Assembly (NCBI GenBank): GCA_938048505.1
Contig: CALIUX010000268.1
Span: 1-7,269, forward strand
Direction: 5' to 3'
Source: an uncultured Pseudomonadales bacterium
Lineage (GTDB): Bacteria > Pseudomonadota > Gammaproteobacteria > Pseudomonadales > Cellvibrionaceae
DNA length: 7,269 bases
In this document: piece by piece, positions 1-5,362 of the stretch
Position numbering within the stretch: the stretch's first letter is position 1
Layout: each line of letters begins with the position of its first letter
Notes under the pieces: generated by a model
What the model saw: the letters and a program-made list of their open reading frames with translations, nothing else
Database searches by the model: none
What the model was told of the DNA's origin: nothing
Position numbers and translations under genes: made by a program

Positions 1-58
1 TATCATCTTGAAGTTCATCATCAGAAGTTTTTTCTGTCTGAGAAGGGTCTTGGCTCAC
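1..58 (-). CDS. grpE: GrpE nucleotide exchange factor, N-terminal fragment (5' end only)
   Basis: The first 19 codons, read leftwards, give MSQDPSQTEKTSDDELQDD, an acidic, disordered-looking start typical of GrpE. GrpE is the cytoplasmic co-chaperone that releases ADP from DnaK. The rest lies beyond the left edge. The GTG at 58-56 is chosen because a good AGGAG (71-67) sits 8 nt upstream. The ATG directly after that AGGAG (66-64) has no spacer and reads only ATG CCA ACG TGA. The identification rests mainly on context: a sigma-32 promoter lies upstream, and grpE next to recN is standard gammaproteobacterial order (in Pseudomonas grpE-recN-fur-omlA). The visible residues alone would not prove it. 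Confidence 0.85.
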   Translation of the reverse strand, partial: MSQDPSQTEKTSDDELQDD

Positions 59-66
59 GTTGGCAT

Positions 67-71
67 CTCCT
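67..71 (-). promoter_or_regulatory. Ribosome binding site of grpE deciding the GTG start
   Basis: Minus-strand AGGAG is 8 nt from the GTG at 58. The intervening ATG abuts the Shine-Dalgarno sequence and ends at a TGA that overlaps the GTG, so it is not the start of grpE. Confidence 0.7.
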
Positions 72-181
72 AGGCAGCCTCTTTTGGTATATCACTTACT
101 CTTCGTTATTTTCATGCATTCAACAGGAGCTGGCTGATGACGCCTAAAGATAATGAAAATTAAAGTGACGCTATGGCTGGC

Positions 182-213
182 TAAATGGGGCCAAAAAAGA
201 ATCCTTCAAGGGG
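182..213 (-). promoter_or_regulatory. Sigma-32 heat-shock promoter of grpE
   Basis: Read on the minus strand, CCCCTTGAA (213-205) and CCCCATTTA (190-182) are separated by 14 nt. This matches the RpoH consensus (CTTGAA, 13-15 nt, CCCCATNT) almost perfectly. The start point would fall near 175, giving a leader of about 115 nt before the grpE GTG. Heat-shock control of grpE is established in proteobacteria; that this site drives it is inferred from its position and orientation. Confidence 0.85.
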
Positions 214-215
214 CA

Positions 216-245
216 TTGGCATTATTCAAAAAAGTACTGTATAAA
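216..245 (+). promoter_or_regulatory. Sigma-70 promoter of recN
   Basis: A TTGGCA at 216-221 (5 of 6 against TTGACA) and a TATAAA at 240-245 (5 of 6 against TATAAT) are 18 nt apart. The start point would be near 252, which leaves a very short leader of about 16 nt before the recN ATG. The -35 lies 2 bp from the -35 of the opposite-facing sigma-32 promoter. Confidence 0.6.
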
Positions 246-254
246 TAACCACTA
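235..254 (+). promoter_or_regulatory. LexA (SOS) box over the recN -10 region
   Basis: The 20-mer TACTGTATAAATAACCACTA has a perfect left half (TACTGTATA) of the gamma-proteobacterial SOS box TACTGTATATATATACAGTA and a degenerate right half (CCAC in place of ACAG). From memory, the main E. coli recN box also has a weakened right half reading CCAG, so the site resembles a recN-type operator. It overlaps the -10, as expected for LexA repression. recN is a classic SOS gene; actual LexA binding here is inferred. Confidence 0.7.
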
Positions 255-255
255 C

Positions 256-260
256 GGAGG
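256..260 (+). promoter_or_regulatory. Ribosome binding site of recN deciding the ATG start
   Basis: GGAGG ends 7 nt before the ATG at 268 but only 1 nt before the in-frame TTG at 262. The ATG is therefore the start, which also matches the family N-terminus. Confidence 0.8.
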
Positions 261-267
261 CTTGCTT

Positions 268-1962
268 ATGCTAACTCATCTTGATGTGCACAATTACACA
301 CTGGTTGACACTCTTAACCTTGAGCTTCACCAAGGGCTCACAACCCTGACAGGTGAAACCGGTGCGGGAAAATCGTTATTGCTGGACGCCATTGGGCTAG
401 CCATTGGCAACCGGTCTCGTGGTGATGCTATTTTGGACCCAGAAAATAATGCTGAGGTCTGCGCAACATTTGATATTAGCGCCAATGCATCGGCCCAGCA
501 GTGGCTAAGTACTCAAAGCATCGACAATACAGATGATGAATGCCTACTCAAGCGCATAATCACACCTAGCGGCCGATCTCGGTGTTTTATTAACGGGCGC
601 ACCGTAACGCTAAGCCAGCTTCAGTCTCTGGGGCACATGCTAGTCAGTATTTATGGCCAGCATGAGCATCAAGCACTGCTAAGTAATAAAACACAGCGCA
701 ACCTACTGGATTATTACAGTGCTAATCTGCATACAAAACAGAATAAAAGCACCCAATCAGCCTACCCGCTTGAACATGTTTCAGCGAGCTACAAAGAATG
801 GCGCAATACAGTCAATGCAATTGAAACACTGAAAAAACAAAGTGATGCACTAACAGCGCAATATGAGTTGTTGAGCTATCAGGTAGAAGAGCTCAATCAG
901 TTAGCCCTTGGATCAGATGAAGTCAAAACACTCGAAAAGCAACAAAAAGAAGTGAGCCAAGCTCAAGCGTCTAAAGACTTTTGCTTACAAGCGATTCATT
1001 GCACACAAGAAAGCGACGAAAACATACAAGGGCTTCTCTTCAGGACGCTCGATGCTTTAAATAAAACGGGTATTCATTCAGGGCCAATAGAAGAAGCCAC
1101 CGAACTACTCAAAACAGCCCTCATTAATACAGAAGAAGCCACACGCACACTCGAAAGCTGGCTCGAATCCGGGACAGGTGAAGAATTAAATCTTGAAGCC
1201 ATTGAAGCACGACTATCAGAGATTTACACCATCGCGCGCAAACACAAAGTCTCCCCCAATGAGCTGCACACCCATCACCAGGCACTCATAACAGCACTAG
1301 AAAAGCTCACACCCAGCGATGAGTCACTGAGCGCACTAGAAGCTAAGCTCGCCGAGATTGAATTAACTTATCACACTCATGCTAAGGCACTCAGCAAAGT
1401 GCGAAGACACGCAGCTAACAAGCTAAGCAAAGCCATTAATAAACAGCTGCACGCATTAAGCATGGCTAACGCCAACTTTGAAATTGCACTATCAGAGAAA
1501 ACTGAGCCCAATCAATACGGCAATGAGTCCATTCAGTTTTTAATCAGCACCATCCCAGGGAAAGAGCCGGGGCTTATCAGCAAAATTGCGTCTGGGGGTG
1601 AGCTGTCTCGTATTAGCTTGGCCATTCAGGTAGAAGCTGCGAGCAGCCAGACGGTGCCCTCGCTAGTATTCGATGAGGTGGATGCCGGTATTGGCGGCTC
1701 AACAGGTAATATTGTGGGCAAGCTCTTGAGAGAACTAGGAAGCGGTACGCAGGTGTTATGTGTGACACACCTTGCTCAAGTGGCCAGCAAAGCCCATAAC
1801 CACCTTAAAGTGAGTAAAACCACCAGTAAGCGATCCATACGCTCGACCATAGACTCACTCAAGGGTCAAGCAATCGTAGAAGAGGTTGCAAGAATGCTGG
1901 GCGGGCCAGAAGGGACTAATACGTCTATTGAGCACGCAAAAGAAATGCTACTCGCTGACTAA
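268..1962 (+). CDS. recN: DNA repair protein RecN (SMC-like ATPase)
   Basis: RecN is a cytoplasmic SMC-family ATPase that acts in recombinational repair of double-strand breaks and is strongly SOS-induced. The 564-residue product is close to E. coli RecN (553). Visible motifs: Walker A GETGAGKS (29-36), Q-loop region YGQHEH (129-134), long helical coiled-coil arms (about 165-395) with a VSPNEL tip near 328-333, ABC signature SGGELSR (442-448), Walker B LVFDEVDAGIGG (466-477), and H-loop VTHLAQVA (499-506). All key residues are present. The ATG at 268 is preferred over the TTG at 262 because of Shine-Dalgarno spacing and the MLTHLDVHNY start. It is transcribed divergently from grpE and converges on fur. 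A LexA box covers the promoter. It ends in AKEMLLAD, whereas E. coli RecN ends in Leu-Ala-Ala, part of a ClpXP recognition tail. Confidence 0.97.
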   Translation: MLTHLDVHNYTLVDTLNLELHQGLTTLTGETGAGKSLLLDAIGLAIGNRSRGDAILDPENNAEVCATFDISANASAQQWLSTQSIDNTDDECLLKRIITPSGRSRCFINGRTVTLSQLQSLGHMLVSIYGQHEHQALLSNKTQRNLLDYYSANLHTKQNKSTQSAYPLEHVSASYKEWRNTVNAIETLKKQSDALTAQYELLSYQVEELNQLALGSDEVKTLEKQQKEVSQAQASKDFCLQAIHCTQESDENIQGLLFRTLDALNKTGIHSGPIEEATELLKTALINTEEATRTLESWLESGTGEELNLEAIEARLSEIYTIARKHKVSPNELHTHHQALITALEKLTPSDESLSALEAKLAEIELTYHTHAKALSKVRRHAANKLSKAINKQLHALSMANANFEIALSEKTEPNQYGNESIQFLISTIPGKEPGLISKIASGGELSRISLAIQVEAASSQTVPSLVFDEVDAGIGGSTGNIVGKLLRELGSGTQVLCVTHLAQVASKAHNHLKVSKTTSKRSIRSTIDSLKGQAIVEEVARMLGGPEGTNTSIEHAKEMLLAD

Positions 1963-1970
1963 ATCGCAGA

Positions 1971-1986
1971 GTGGCTAAACCGCCAC
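1971..1986. repeat. Small inverted repeat between convergent recN and fur
   Basis: GTGGC (1971-1975) and GCCAC (1982-1986) can form a 5-bp stem with a 6-nt loop just after the recN stop. No T-run follows on either strand, so it is at best a weak terminator. Confidence 0.3.
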
Positions 1987-1996
1987 CCAGCAACAA

Positions 1997-2027
1997 GCAA
2001 AATAAAACCAGAACAGGCAAAATAAAA
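1997..2027. repeat. Short direct repeat in the recN-fur gap
   Basis: GCAAAATAAAA occurs at 1997-2007 and again at 2017-2027, a 20-nt period, in the 73-bp gap between the recN and fur stops. On the minus strand the second copy reads as a T-rich tract (CTTTTTATTTTGC) right after the fur stop, but no stable stem precedes it. Confidence 0.4.
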
Positions 2028-2035
2028 AGAGTTAG

Positions 2036-2440
2036 CTATTTAGGCTTGCCGTACAAAACCAAACTATGGCCCGTGAGCTCATAGCCAAGCTCTTCGGCCA
2101 CTTTTTTCTGTAGGTTTTCGATTTCTTGATTGTGAAACTCAACCACTTTACCGGTTTTGGTACAAACCATATGATCGTGATGCTCGCCGCTGTCCAACTC
2201 AAAAACCGAGTGGCCACCGTCGAAGTTGTGCCTTTCTACCAGCCCAGCCTGCTCGAACTGGGTCAGTACGCGATAAACCGTCGCCAGCCCTACTTCTTCT
2301 CCTGCCTCAAGCAATGCTTTGTACACATCCTCTGCACTCATATGGCGCTCAGGCGAAGAATCGAGAAGTTGCAAGATTTTAACTCGCGGCAGAGTCACTT
2401 TTAGGCCTACTTTGCGCAATTCTTGATTTTCGGTGGTCAT
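2036..2440 (-). CDS. fur: Ferric uptake regulator Fur
   Basis: Fur is a dimeric metal-dependent cytoplasmic repressor of iron-acquisition genes. The 134-residue product has an N-terminal winged helix with recognition segment GLATVYRVLTQFEQAGLV (51-68) and a C-terminal dimerisation and metal-binding domain with HHDH (87-90). Ligands of both regulatory metal sites described for the family are present: His33, Glu81, His88, His90 and Glu101; and His87, Asp89, Glu108 and His125. The structural CxxC of E. coli Fur is reduced to one cysteine (Cys93, Thr96), and the cysteine-containing C-terminal tail is absent, as in Pseudomonas aeruginosa Fur. AGGAA (2450-2446) lies 5 nt before the ATG. It converges on recN and faces away from bamE, the Pseudomonas-like arrangement. 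I saw no clear Fur box upstream, so autoregulation is not shown. Confidence 0.97.
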   Translation of the reverse strand: MTTENQELRKVGLKVTLPRVKILQLLDSSPERHMSAEDVYKALLEAGEEVGLATVYRVLTQFEQAGLVERHNFDGGHSVFELDSGEHHDHMVCTKTGKVVEFHNQEIENLQKKVAEELGYELTGHSLVLYGKPK

Positions 2441-2607
2441 GGTGGTTCCTTAGCTTGAGCAAAGCACATTCAAACACTGCGAATGGCTAGACAATAGAAA
2501 ATTTGACTGAAGAAAAGTTAACTAAACAGTTTACACCAGCAACAAGCTGACTAAATCATGCTCAACTAACAATAAAGACTTAATATAGGGCGGAGATTCT
2601 AACGTTA
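2441..2607. other. Spacer between fur and the rightward small ORF/bamE unit
   Basis: This AT-rich spacer must hold the fur promoter (minus) and the bamE-side promoter (plus). Candidates are weak: TTGACT at 2503-2508, TTTACA at 2530-2535 with TAAATC at 2552-2557, and TAATAT at 2581-2586 without a good -35. Two small palindromes are visible, TAAACAGTTTA near 2522-2533 and CTAACGTTAG at 2599-2608. No convincing Fur box or terminator is seen. Confidence 0.4.
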
Positions 2608-2802
2608 GTGCTAAAAACTCTCTACCCCTATGATAGAAGAAAAGTGAGCAATGACGGAACTAACACTTTTGATGCACGACCAATATCAGGTATGATCCAC
2701 GCCGCACTTGGCCAACAGCCAACTGAATTATCTTTGCTCAACCGCATCACTGAACTGCTAAAGGCGTACAACCCAGACGAATGCCTTTTAGATTCCATTT
2801 AG
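2608..2802 (+). CDS. Small unrecognised ORF upstream of bamE (possible protein of 36-64 residues)
   Basis: I do not recognise this product. The frame is open for 64 codons from GTG 2608; a GCGGAG at 2590-2595 lies 12 nt upstream, rather far. GTG 2644 (52 residues) and ATG 2692 (36 residues) are alternative starts with weak or no Shine-Dalgarno sequence. The C-terminal half, from MIHAALGQQP to the end, looks protein-like and probably helical (LLNRITELLKAYNPDE). There is no signal peptide or membrane segment. It ends 14 bp before the bamE start on the same strand, so it could be the first gene of a bamE operon or a translated leader. A second short frame, ATG 2651 to TGA 2695, overlaps ATG 2692 by ATGA. 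It may equally be non-coding leader sequence. Confidence 0.35.
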   Translation: MLKTLYPYDRRKVSNDGTNTFDARPISGMIHAALGQQPTELSLLNRITELLKAYNPDECLLDSI

Positions 2803-2816
2803 AATAGAGTAATTAC

Positions 2817-3263
2817 ATGCCAAAAGCCCACAACAACATCCGCCGCTTAGTTATTGTTTGTATATGTTCGCTCATGTTTAGTGGCTGCTCCTCAATCAAG
2901 TTCCCTTGGGTATATCGGATCAATGTTCAACAAGGCAATATCCTTGATAAGGAAGATATTGATCAGCTTGAATTCGGTATGACTAAGCGCCAAGTGCAGT
3001 ATGTTATGGGCTCACCCATGCTAATTGACACATTCAATCAAGACCGCTGGACTTACTACTACAGCCGCAGAGATGGCAAAGGGAATACGCGTAAAAGGCA
3101 GTTAACGCTGCATTTTGAAGAGGATAAATATGTCCGTCATGAAGGCGACATCACACCGTCAAATGAGAACAAAAAAGTCGAAAGAAGTCTTAATGACGAA
3201 GAGGCTCACGCAACAGAGCAGGCACTAAAAGCGACAGAGAAAAAGAAAAAGGCTGCCTTTTAA
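2817..3263 (+). CDS. bamE: Outer membrane protein assembly factor BamE (SmpA/OmlA lipoprotein)
   Basis: BamE is a periplasm-facing outer-membrane lipoprotein that helps the BamA-BamD complex insert beta-barrel proteins. The 148-residue precursor has a basic start, a hydrophobic stretch (11-23) and lipobox FSGC with Cys24. Ser follows the Cys, consistent with outer-membrane sorting. The mature part shows the family landmarks: YRINVQQGN (33-41), FGMTKRQVQYVMGSPM (53-68), DRWTYYYS (76-83) and RKRQLTLHF (92-100). A charged tail with a lysine run (EKKKKAAF) extends beyond the core, making it longer than E. coli BamE (113) but shorter than some pseudomonad OmlA proteins. The Shine-Dalgarno is weak (TAGAG near 2805). 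It is divergent from fur, as in Pseudomonas. The usual rnfH-ratA neighbours are absent. Confidence 0.95.
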   Translation: MPKAHNNIRRLVIVCICSLMFSGCSSIKFPWVYRINVQQGNILDKEDIDQLEFGMTKRQVQYVMGSPMLIDTFNQDRWTYYYSRRDGKGNTRKRQLTLHFEEDKYVRHEGDITPSNENKKVERSLNDEEAHATEQALKATEKKKKAAF

Positions 3264-3301
3264 TTTTAGAAGCTTAACTCGTGACAGTACATGAGATTTT
3301 T

Positions 3302-3325
3302 GAGGCTTGGCGCTTACCAAGCCTC
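3302..3325. repeat. Strong 9-bp hairpin between convergent bamE and the ACT-domain gene
   Basis: GAGGCTTGG (3302-3310) and CCAAGCCTC (3317-3325) pair perfectly around the 6-nt loop CGCTTA. It lies 39 nt after the bamE stop. The T-run (TTTTT, 3297-3301) is on the upstream side, and GGTCATTAAG follows on the plus strand, while AAAAATC follows on the minus strand. Neither direction has the U-tract of an intrinsic terminator. It may block 3' exonucleases or assist termination. A further AAGCCTC copy is at 3354-3360. Confidence 0.6.
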
Positions 3326-3412
3326 GGTCATTAAGCCCTTGAAACTTGAAAATAAGCCTCTGAGACCCACCCAACATTCAATCTCAATGTAATTGCGGCC
3401 ATAGAGCTCAGA

Positions 3413-3943
3413 TTATTCTTCTAAGCCTTCAGGCTGCAGTTCAAAATCTATCCCCAACTCACCGGAAATAGCATCAAAAACATCATTTGCTGCATCAATA
3501 GAGAGTGAAGGTGGCAACGCAATCAGGCCAGAAGCCGAAAAAAGCGGATCTCCACTGTATGGCATACTTGAACACTCTGTGGTCAATTCCAGTACATTAA
3601 TATGATGGTGTGCCAGCGCGTTAGACATTTCCCGCACGATGCCCTTTCGGTCGGGGGCGGCAGCATGAAAACGCAGGCAAAGGCCGCACAGTTGAGGCGG
3701 GGCCTGATTCACATCCAGCACAACCTGAATACCCTGCTGACTCAGCCCAATTAATGACTCCCTAAGAGGCGCCAAATGATCTGCGTCAATTACAACAGCG
3801 ATGACACCAGCAAACTTACCGCCTAAACGACTGAGACGAGACTCCTGCCAATTGCCGCCGCACTCTGTCACCACATTCGCAATGGCACTCACTACACCAG
3901 GCTTGTCATGACTAAGGACGCTTAAAATAATATGGTTTTGCAC
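3413..3943 (-). CDS. GcvR-like regulator with two ACT domains
   Basis: The 176-residue protein carries two ACT domains in tandem. The first (about 3-77) has HDKPGVVSAI (12-21) and a following SRLSRLGGKF segment. The second (about 87-168) has PDRKGIVREM (97-106) and INVLELTTE (115-123). This is the layout of E. coli GcvR (190 residues), which antagonises GcvA in control of the glycine cleavage operon. No DNA-binding domain is seen, so action through a partner protein is likely. The GTG at 3943 is chosen because CGGAG lies 5 nt upstream and the product starts right before the first ACT strand. Opening the frame to 4030 would add about 29 residues that do not resemble the family. No gcv gene is nearby, so the exact role is inferred and a symbol is withheld. 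Confidence 0.85.
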   Translation of the reverse strand: MQNHIILSVLSHDKPGVVSAIANVVTECGGNWQESRLSRLGGKFAGVIAVVIDADHLAPLRESLIGLSQQGIQVVLDVNQAPPQLCGLCLRFHAAAPDRKGIVREMSNALAHHHINVLELTTECSSMPYSGDPLFSASGLIALPPSLSIDAANDVFDAISGELGIDFELQPEGLEE

Positions 3944-3948
3944 AATTG

Positions 3949-3953
3949 CTCCG
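3949..3953 (-). promoter_or_regulatory. Ribosome binding site deciding the GTG start of the ACT-domain gene
   Basis: Minus-strand CGGAG lies 5 nt before the GTG at 3943. No comparable site precedes the longer in-frame start at 4030. Confidence 0.65.
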
Positions 3954-4086
3954 TAAAATGCACTGAGTAAAGAATGAGCGGAAGGAGAATAACCACACTG
4001 CACTTTTACCTCTGCACATGGCTTTCTCAATCAACGCTATAAATTCATCAGTTAAAGATTAACACAGATCTAAACGGATCAGCTTT

Positions 4087-4308
4087 ATGATCATACCCCC
4101 CACGTCACTCAGTATTGATACGCTAGATAGTATTTTAGAAGAGTTCATCACTCGCGAAGGAACAGATTACGGCCTGAATGAATTATCACTCCAGCAAAAA
4201 GTAGAGCGATTGCGCCCCCAACTCATGAAAAATGAAGTTTTGATTATCTTTGATGAAACAACTGAGCAAATACAGCTTATAGCGGCTCAGGATTATGGCT
4301 CTTTATGA
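4087..4308 (+). CDS. yheU: YheU family protein (UPF0270)
   Basis: The 73-residue product matches the UPF0270 family over its whole length. It opens with MIIPPTSLS (E. coli YheU opens MLIPWQDLS) and carries the hallmark EEFITREGTDYG (18-29), then LQQKVERLRPQL. Family proteins are about 70-75 residues, small and cytoplasmic; no molecular function is established to my knowledge. The ATG sits in the palindrome ATGATCAT, with only a weak GGA upstream. A TATAAA at 4038-4043 could be a -10, but no good -35 accompanies it. Its stop overlaps the next ATG by 4 bp, implying translational coupling. In E. coli yheU also neighbours an alpha/beta hydrolase gene (yheT), though of a different subfamily. Confidence 0.93.
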   Translation: MIIPPTSLSIDTLDSILEEFITREGTDYGLNELSLQQKVERLRPQLMKNEVLIIFDETTEQIQLIAAQDYGSL

Positions 4309-5057
4309 TTGAAGTATCCCAAGAGAAAACTATTTTAACTTGTCCGTCAGCTCAACCTGCATTTGCAACACTCGTACTGGCACATGGGGCTGGCTCACCC
4401 ATGGATCACCCCTGGATGGAGAGCATGACGGAGGCACTTATTGAACAAGGCATTAAAATCGCCCGTTTTGAATTTCCTTACATGCATCAGAGGCGAACAA
4501 CAGGCGTCAAGCGCCCTCCCCCACGCATTCAAGACGTTACGCGCTATTACAATAGCTGGCTGCATGCCATGCATAGTGAACTAAAAGATAAACCTCTTTT
4601 TATTGGGGGAAAGTCGATGGGCGCGCGAGCCGCAACCTTACTGGGAAGCAAAGACTACACATCAAACAATCAAGACATGCTTGATGGCAACAGTGTATTT
4701 GATGACTATATAGGCACAGTTTGCTTTGGGTATCCTTTTCACCCTGCTCGCAAGCCTGAAAAGCTGCGCATTGATCCACTTTTTCACCACAGCAAACCTT
4801 TATTTATTGCCCAAGGAACCCGAGATGCCTTTGGCAACAAGCAAGAGGTCAAAAGCTACGGGCTCCCATTCGCTACCATGATAGCGATGCATTGGGTTGA
4901 AAGCGGTGACCATGACCTCAAGCCATTAAAACGTAGCGGACAGCAATTTAGCGATGCGATTGAATGCACCGCAATTGCTGTAGCAGCATTTATGCGTAAA
5001 CAGATACGTGCAGGTGAATTTCCCAACAGCTCTACTAGCGGCCCACTAGCCGATTAA
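4305..5057 (+). CDS. Alpha/beta hydrolase of the KANL3/Tex30 type (COG3571-like)
   Basis: This 250-residue alpha/beta-hydrolase-fold protein shows a complete putative triad. The nucleophile is Ser104 in GGKSMGAR (101-108), the acid is Asp174 in QGTRDAFG (170-177), and His203 lies in SGDHDLKP (200-207). The early loop LAHGAGSPMDHPWM (25-38) and FEFPYM (55-60) are characteristic of the bacterial KANL3/Tex30-like group. There is no signal peptide, so it is probably cytoplasmic. The substrate cannot be read from sequence. The start ATG overlaps the yheU TGA as ATGA and its own Shine-Dalgarno is distant (AGGA at 4289-4292), so translation is probably coupled to yheU. The short tail after about 235 is low in structure. 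Its stop overlaps that of the convergent ABM gene. Confidence 0.9.
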   Translation: MIEVSQEKTILTCPSAQPAFATLVLAHGAGSPMDHPWMESMTEALIEQGIKIARFEFPYMHQRRTTGVKRPPPRIQDVTRYYNSWLHAMHSELKDKPLFIGGKSMGARAATLLGSKDYTSNNQDMLDGNSVFDDYIGTVCFGYPFHPARKPEKLRIDPLFHHSKPLFIAQGTRDAFGNKQEVKSYGLPFATMIAMHWVESGDHDLKPLKRSGQQFSDAIECTAIAVAAFMRKQIRAGEFPNSSTSGPLAD

Positions 5058-5335
5058 TTCTCTAGCAGAGTCACTTTTTCTGGCTGAGTAAGGATCGGGG
5101 CAAACTGATTAATCAATTCTGCCCGCCTTTCACTGTGCAGCCAGCGCTGCCAATCCCTCAATGAGCGCCACTTACACAAAAGGAAGCGGTGGTTATTGTT
5201 ATGCATATCAGCATAAGCCTCTCCCGAGATAAAACCCGGAACAGCAAAGGTTTGCTGAAGCATACTTCGCGCTACCTTATCGTATGTGCTAGTCATACCC
5301 TCAGCAATATGACGCTCAATCAATACAAAAATCAT
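5054..5335 (-). CDS. Antibiotic biosynthesis monooxygenase (ABM) family protein
   Basis: The 93-residue product fits the small ferredoxin-like ABM fold. It begins with strand MIFVLIERHI, followed by a helix (AEGMTSTYDKVARSMLQQ), the central PGFISGEAYAD segment, then FLLCKWRSLRDWQRWLHSERR and a final VTLLEN strand. Many such proteins are dimers that oxidise aromatic substrates or haem, but many are uncharacterised, and no function is claimed here. The ATG at 5335 is preferred over GTG 5356, because the latter would add SCSGFF before the conserved first strand; neither start has a strong Shine-Dalgarno sequence. It converges with the hydrolase gene and their stop codons overlap in TTAA. There is no space for a terminator between them. 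Confidence 0.85.
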   Translation of the reverse strand: MIFVLIERHIAEGMTSTYDKVARSMLQQTFAVPGFISGEAYADMHNNNHRFLLCKWRSLRDWQRWLHSERRAELINQFAPILTQPEKVTLLEN

Positions 5336-5362
5336 AAAAAACCCACTACAACTCACTCATAA

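Noticed and set aside
137..163. AGGAG followed by an 8-codon ATG frame on the plus strand in the grpE-recN spacer
   Set aside because: It is very short and upstream of the recN promoter, with no promoter of its own visible.
262..267. TTG start adding Met-Leu before RecN
   Set aside because: It leaves 1 nt between the Shine-Dalgarno and start codon; the ATG at 268 has 7 nt and matches RecN N-termini.
2126..2404. 92-codon plus-strand frame inside fur
   Set aside because: It is a shadow of the unmistakable fur gene in antisense, with no family resemblance.
3337..3360. CCCTTGAA as a sigma-32 -35 element after bamE
   Set aside because: No CCCCAT-like -10 lies 13-17 nt downstream and no gene follows on that strand.
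3944..4030. Extended N-terminus of the ACT-domain protein
   Set aside because: The extra 29 residues do not resemble the family, and a good CGGAG precedes the GTG at 3943.
5336..5356. GTG start adding seven residues to the ABM protein
   Set aside because: The added residues precede the conserved first strand, and no ribosome site supports that GTG.
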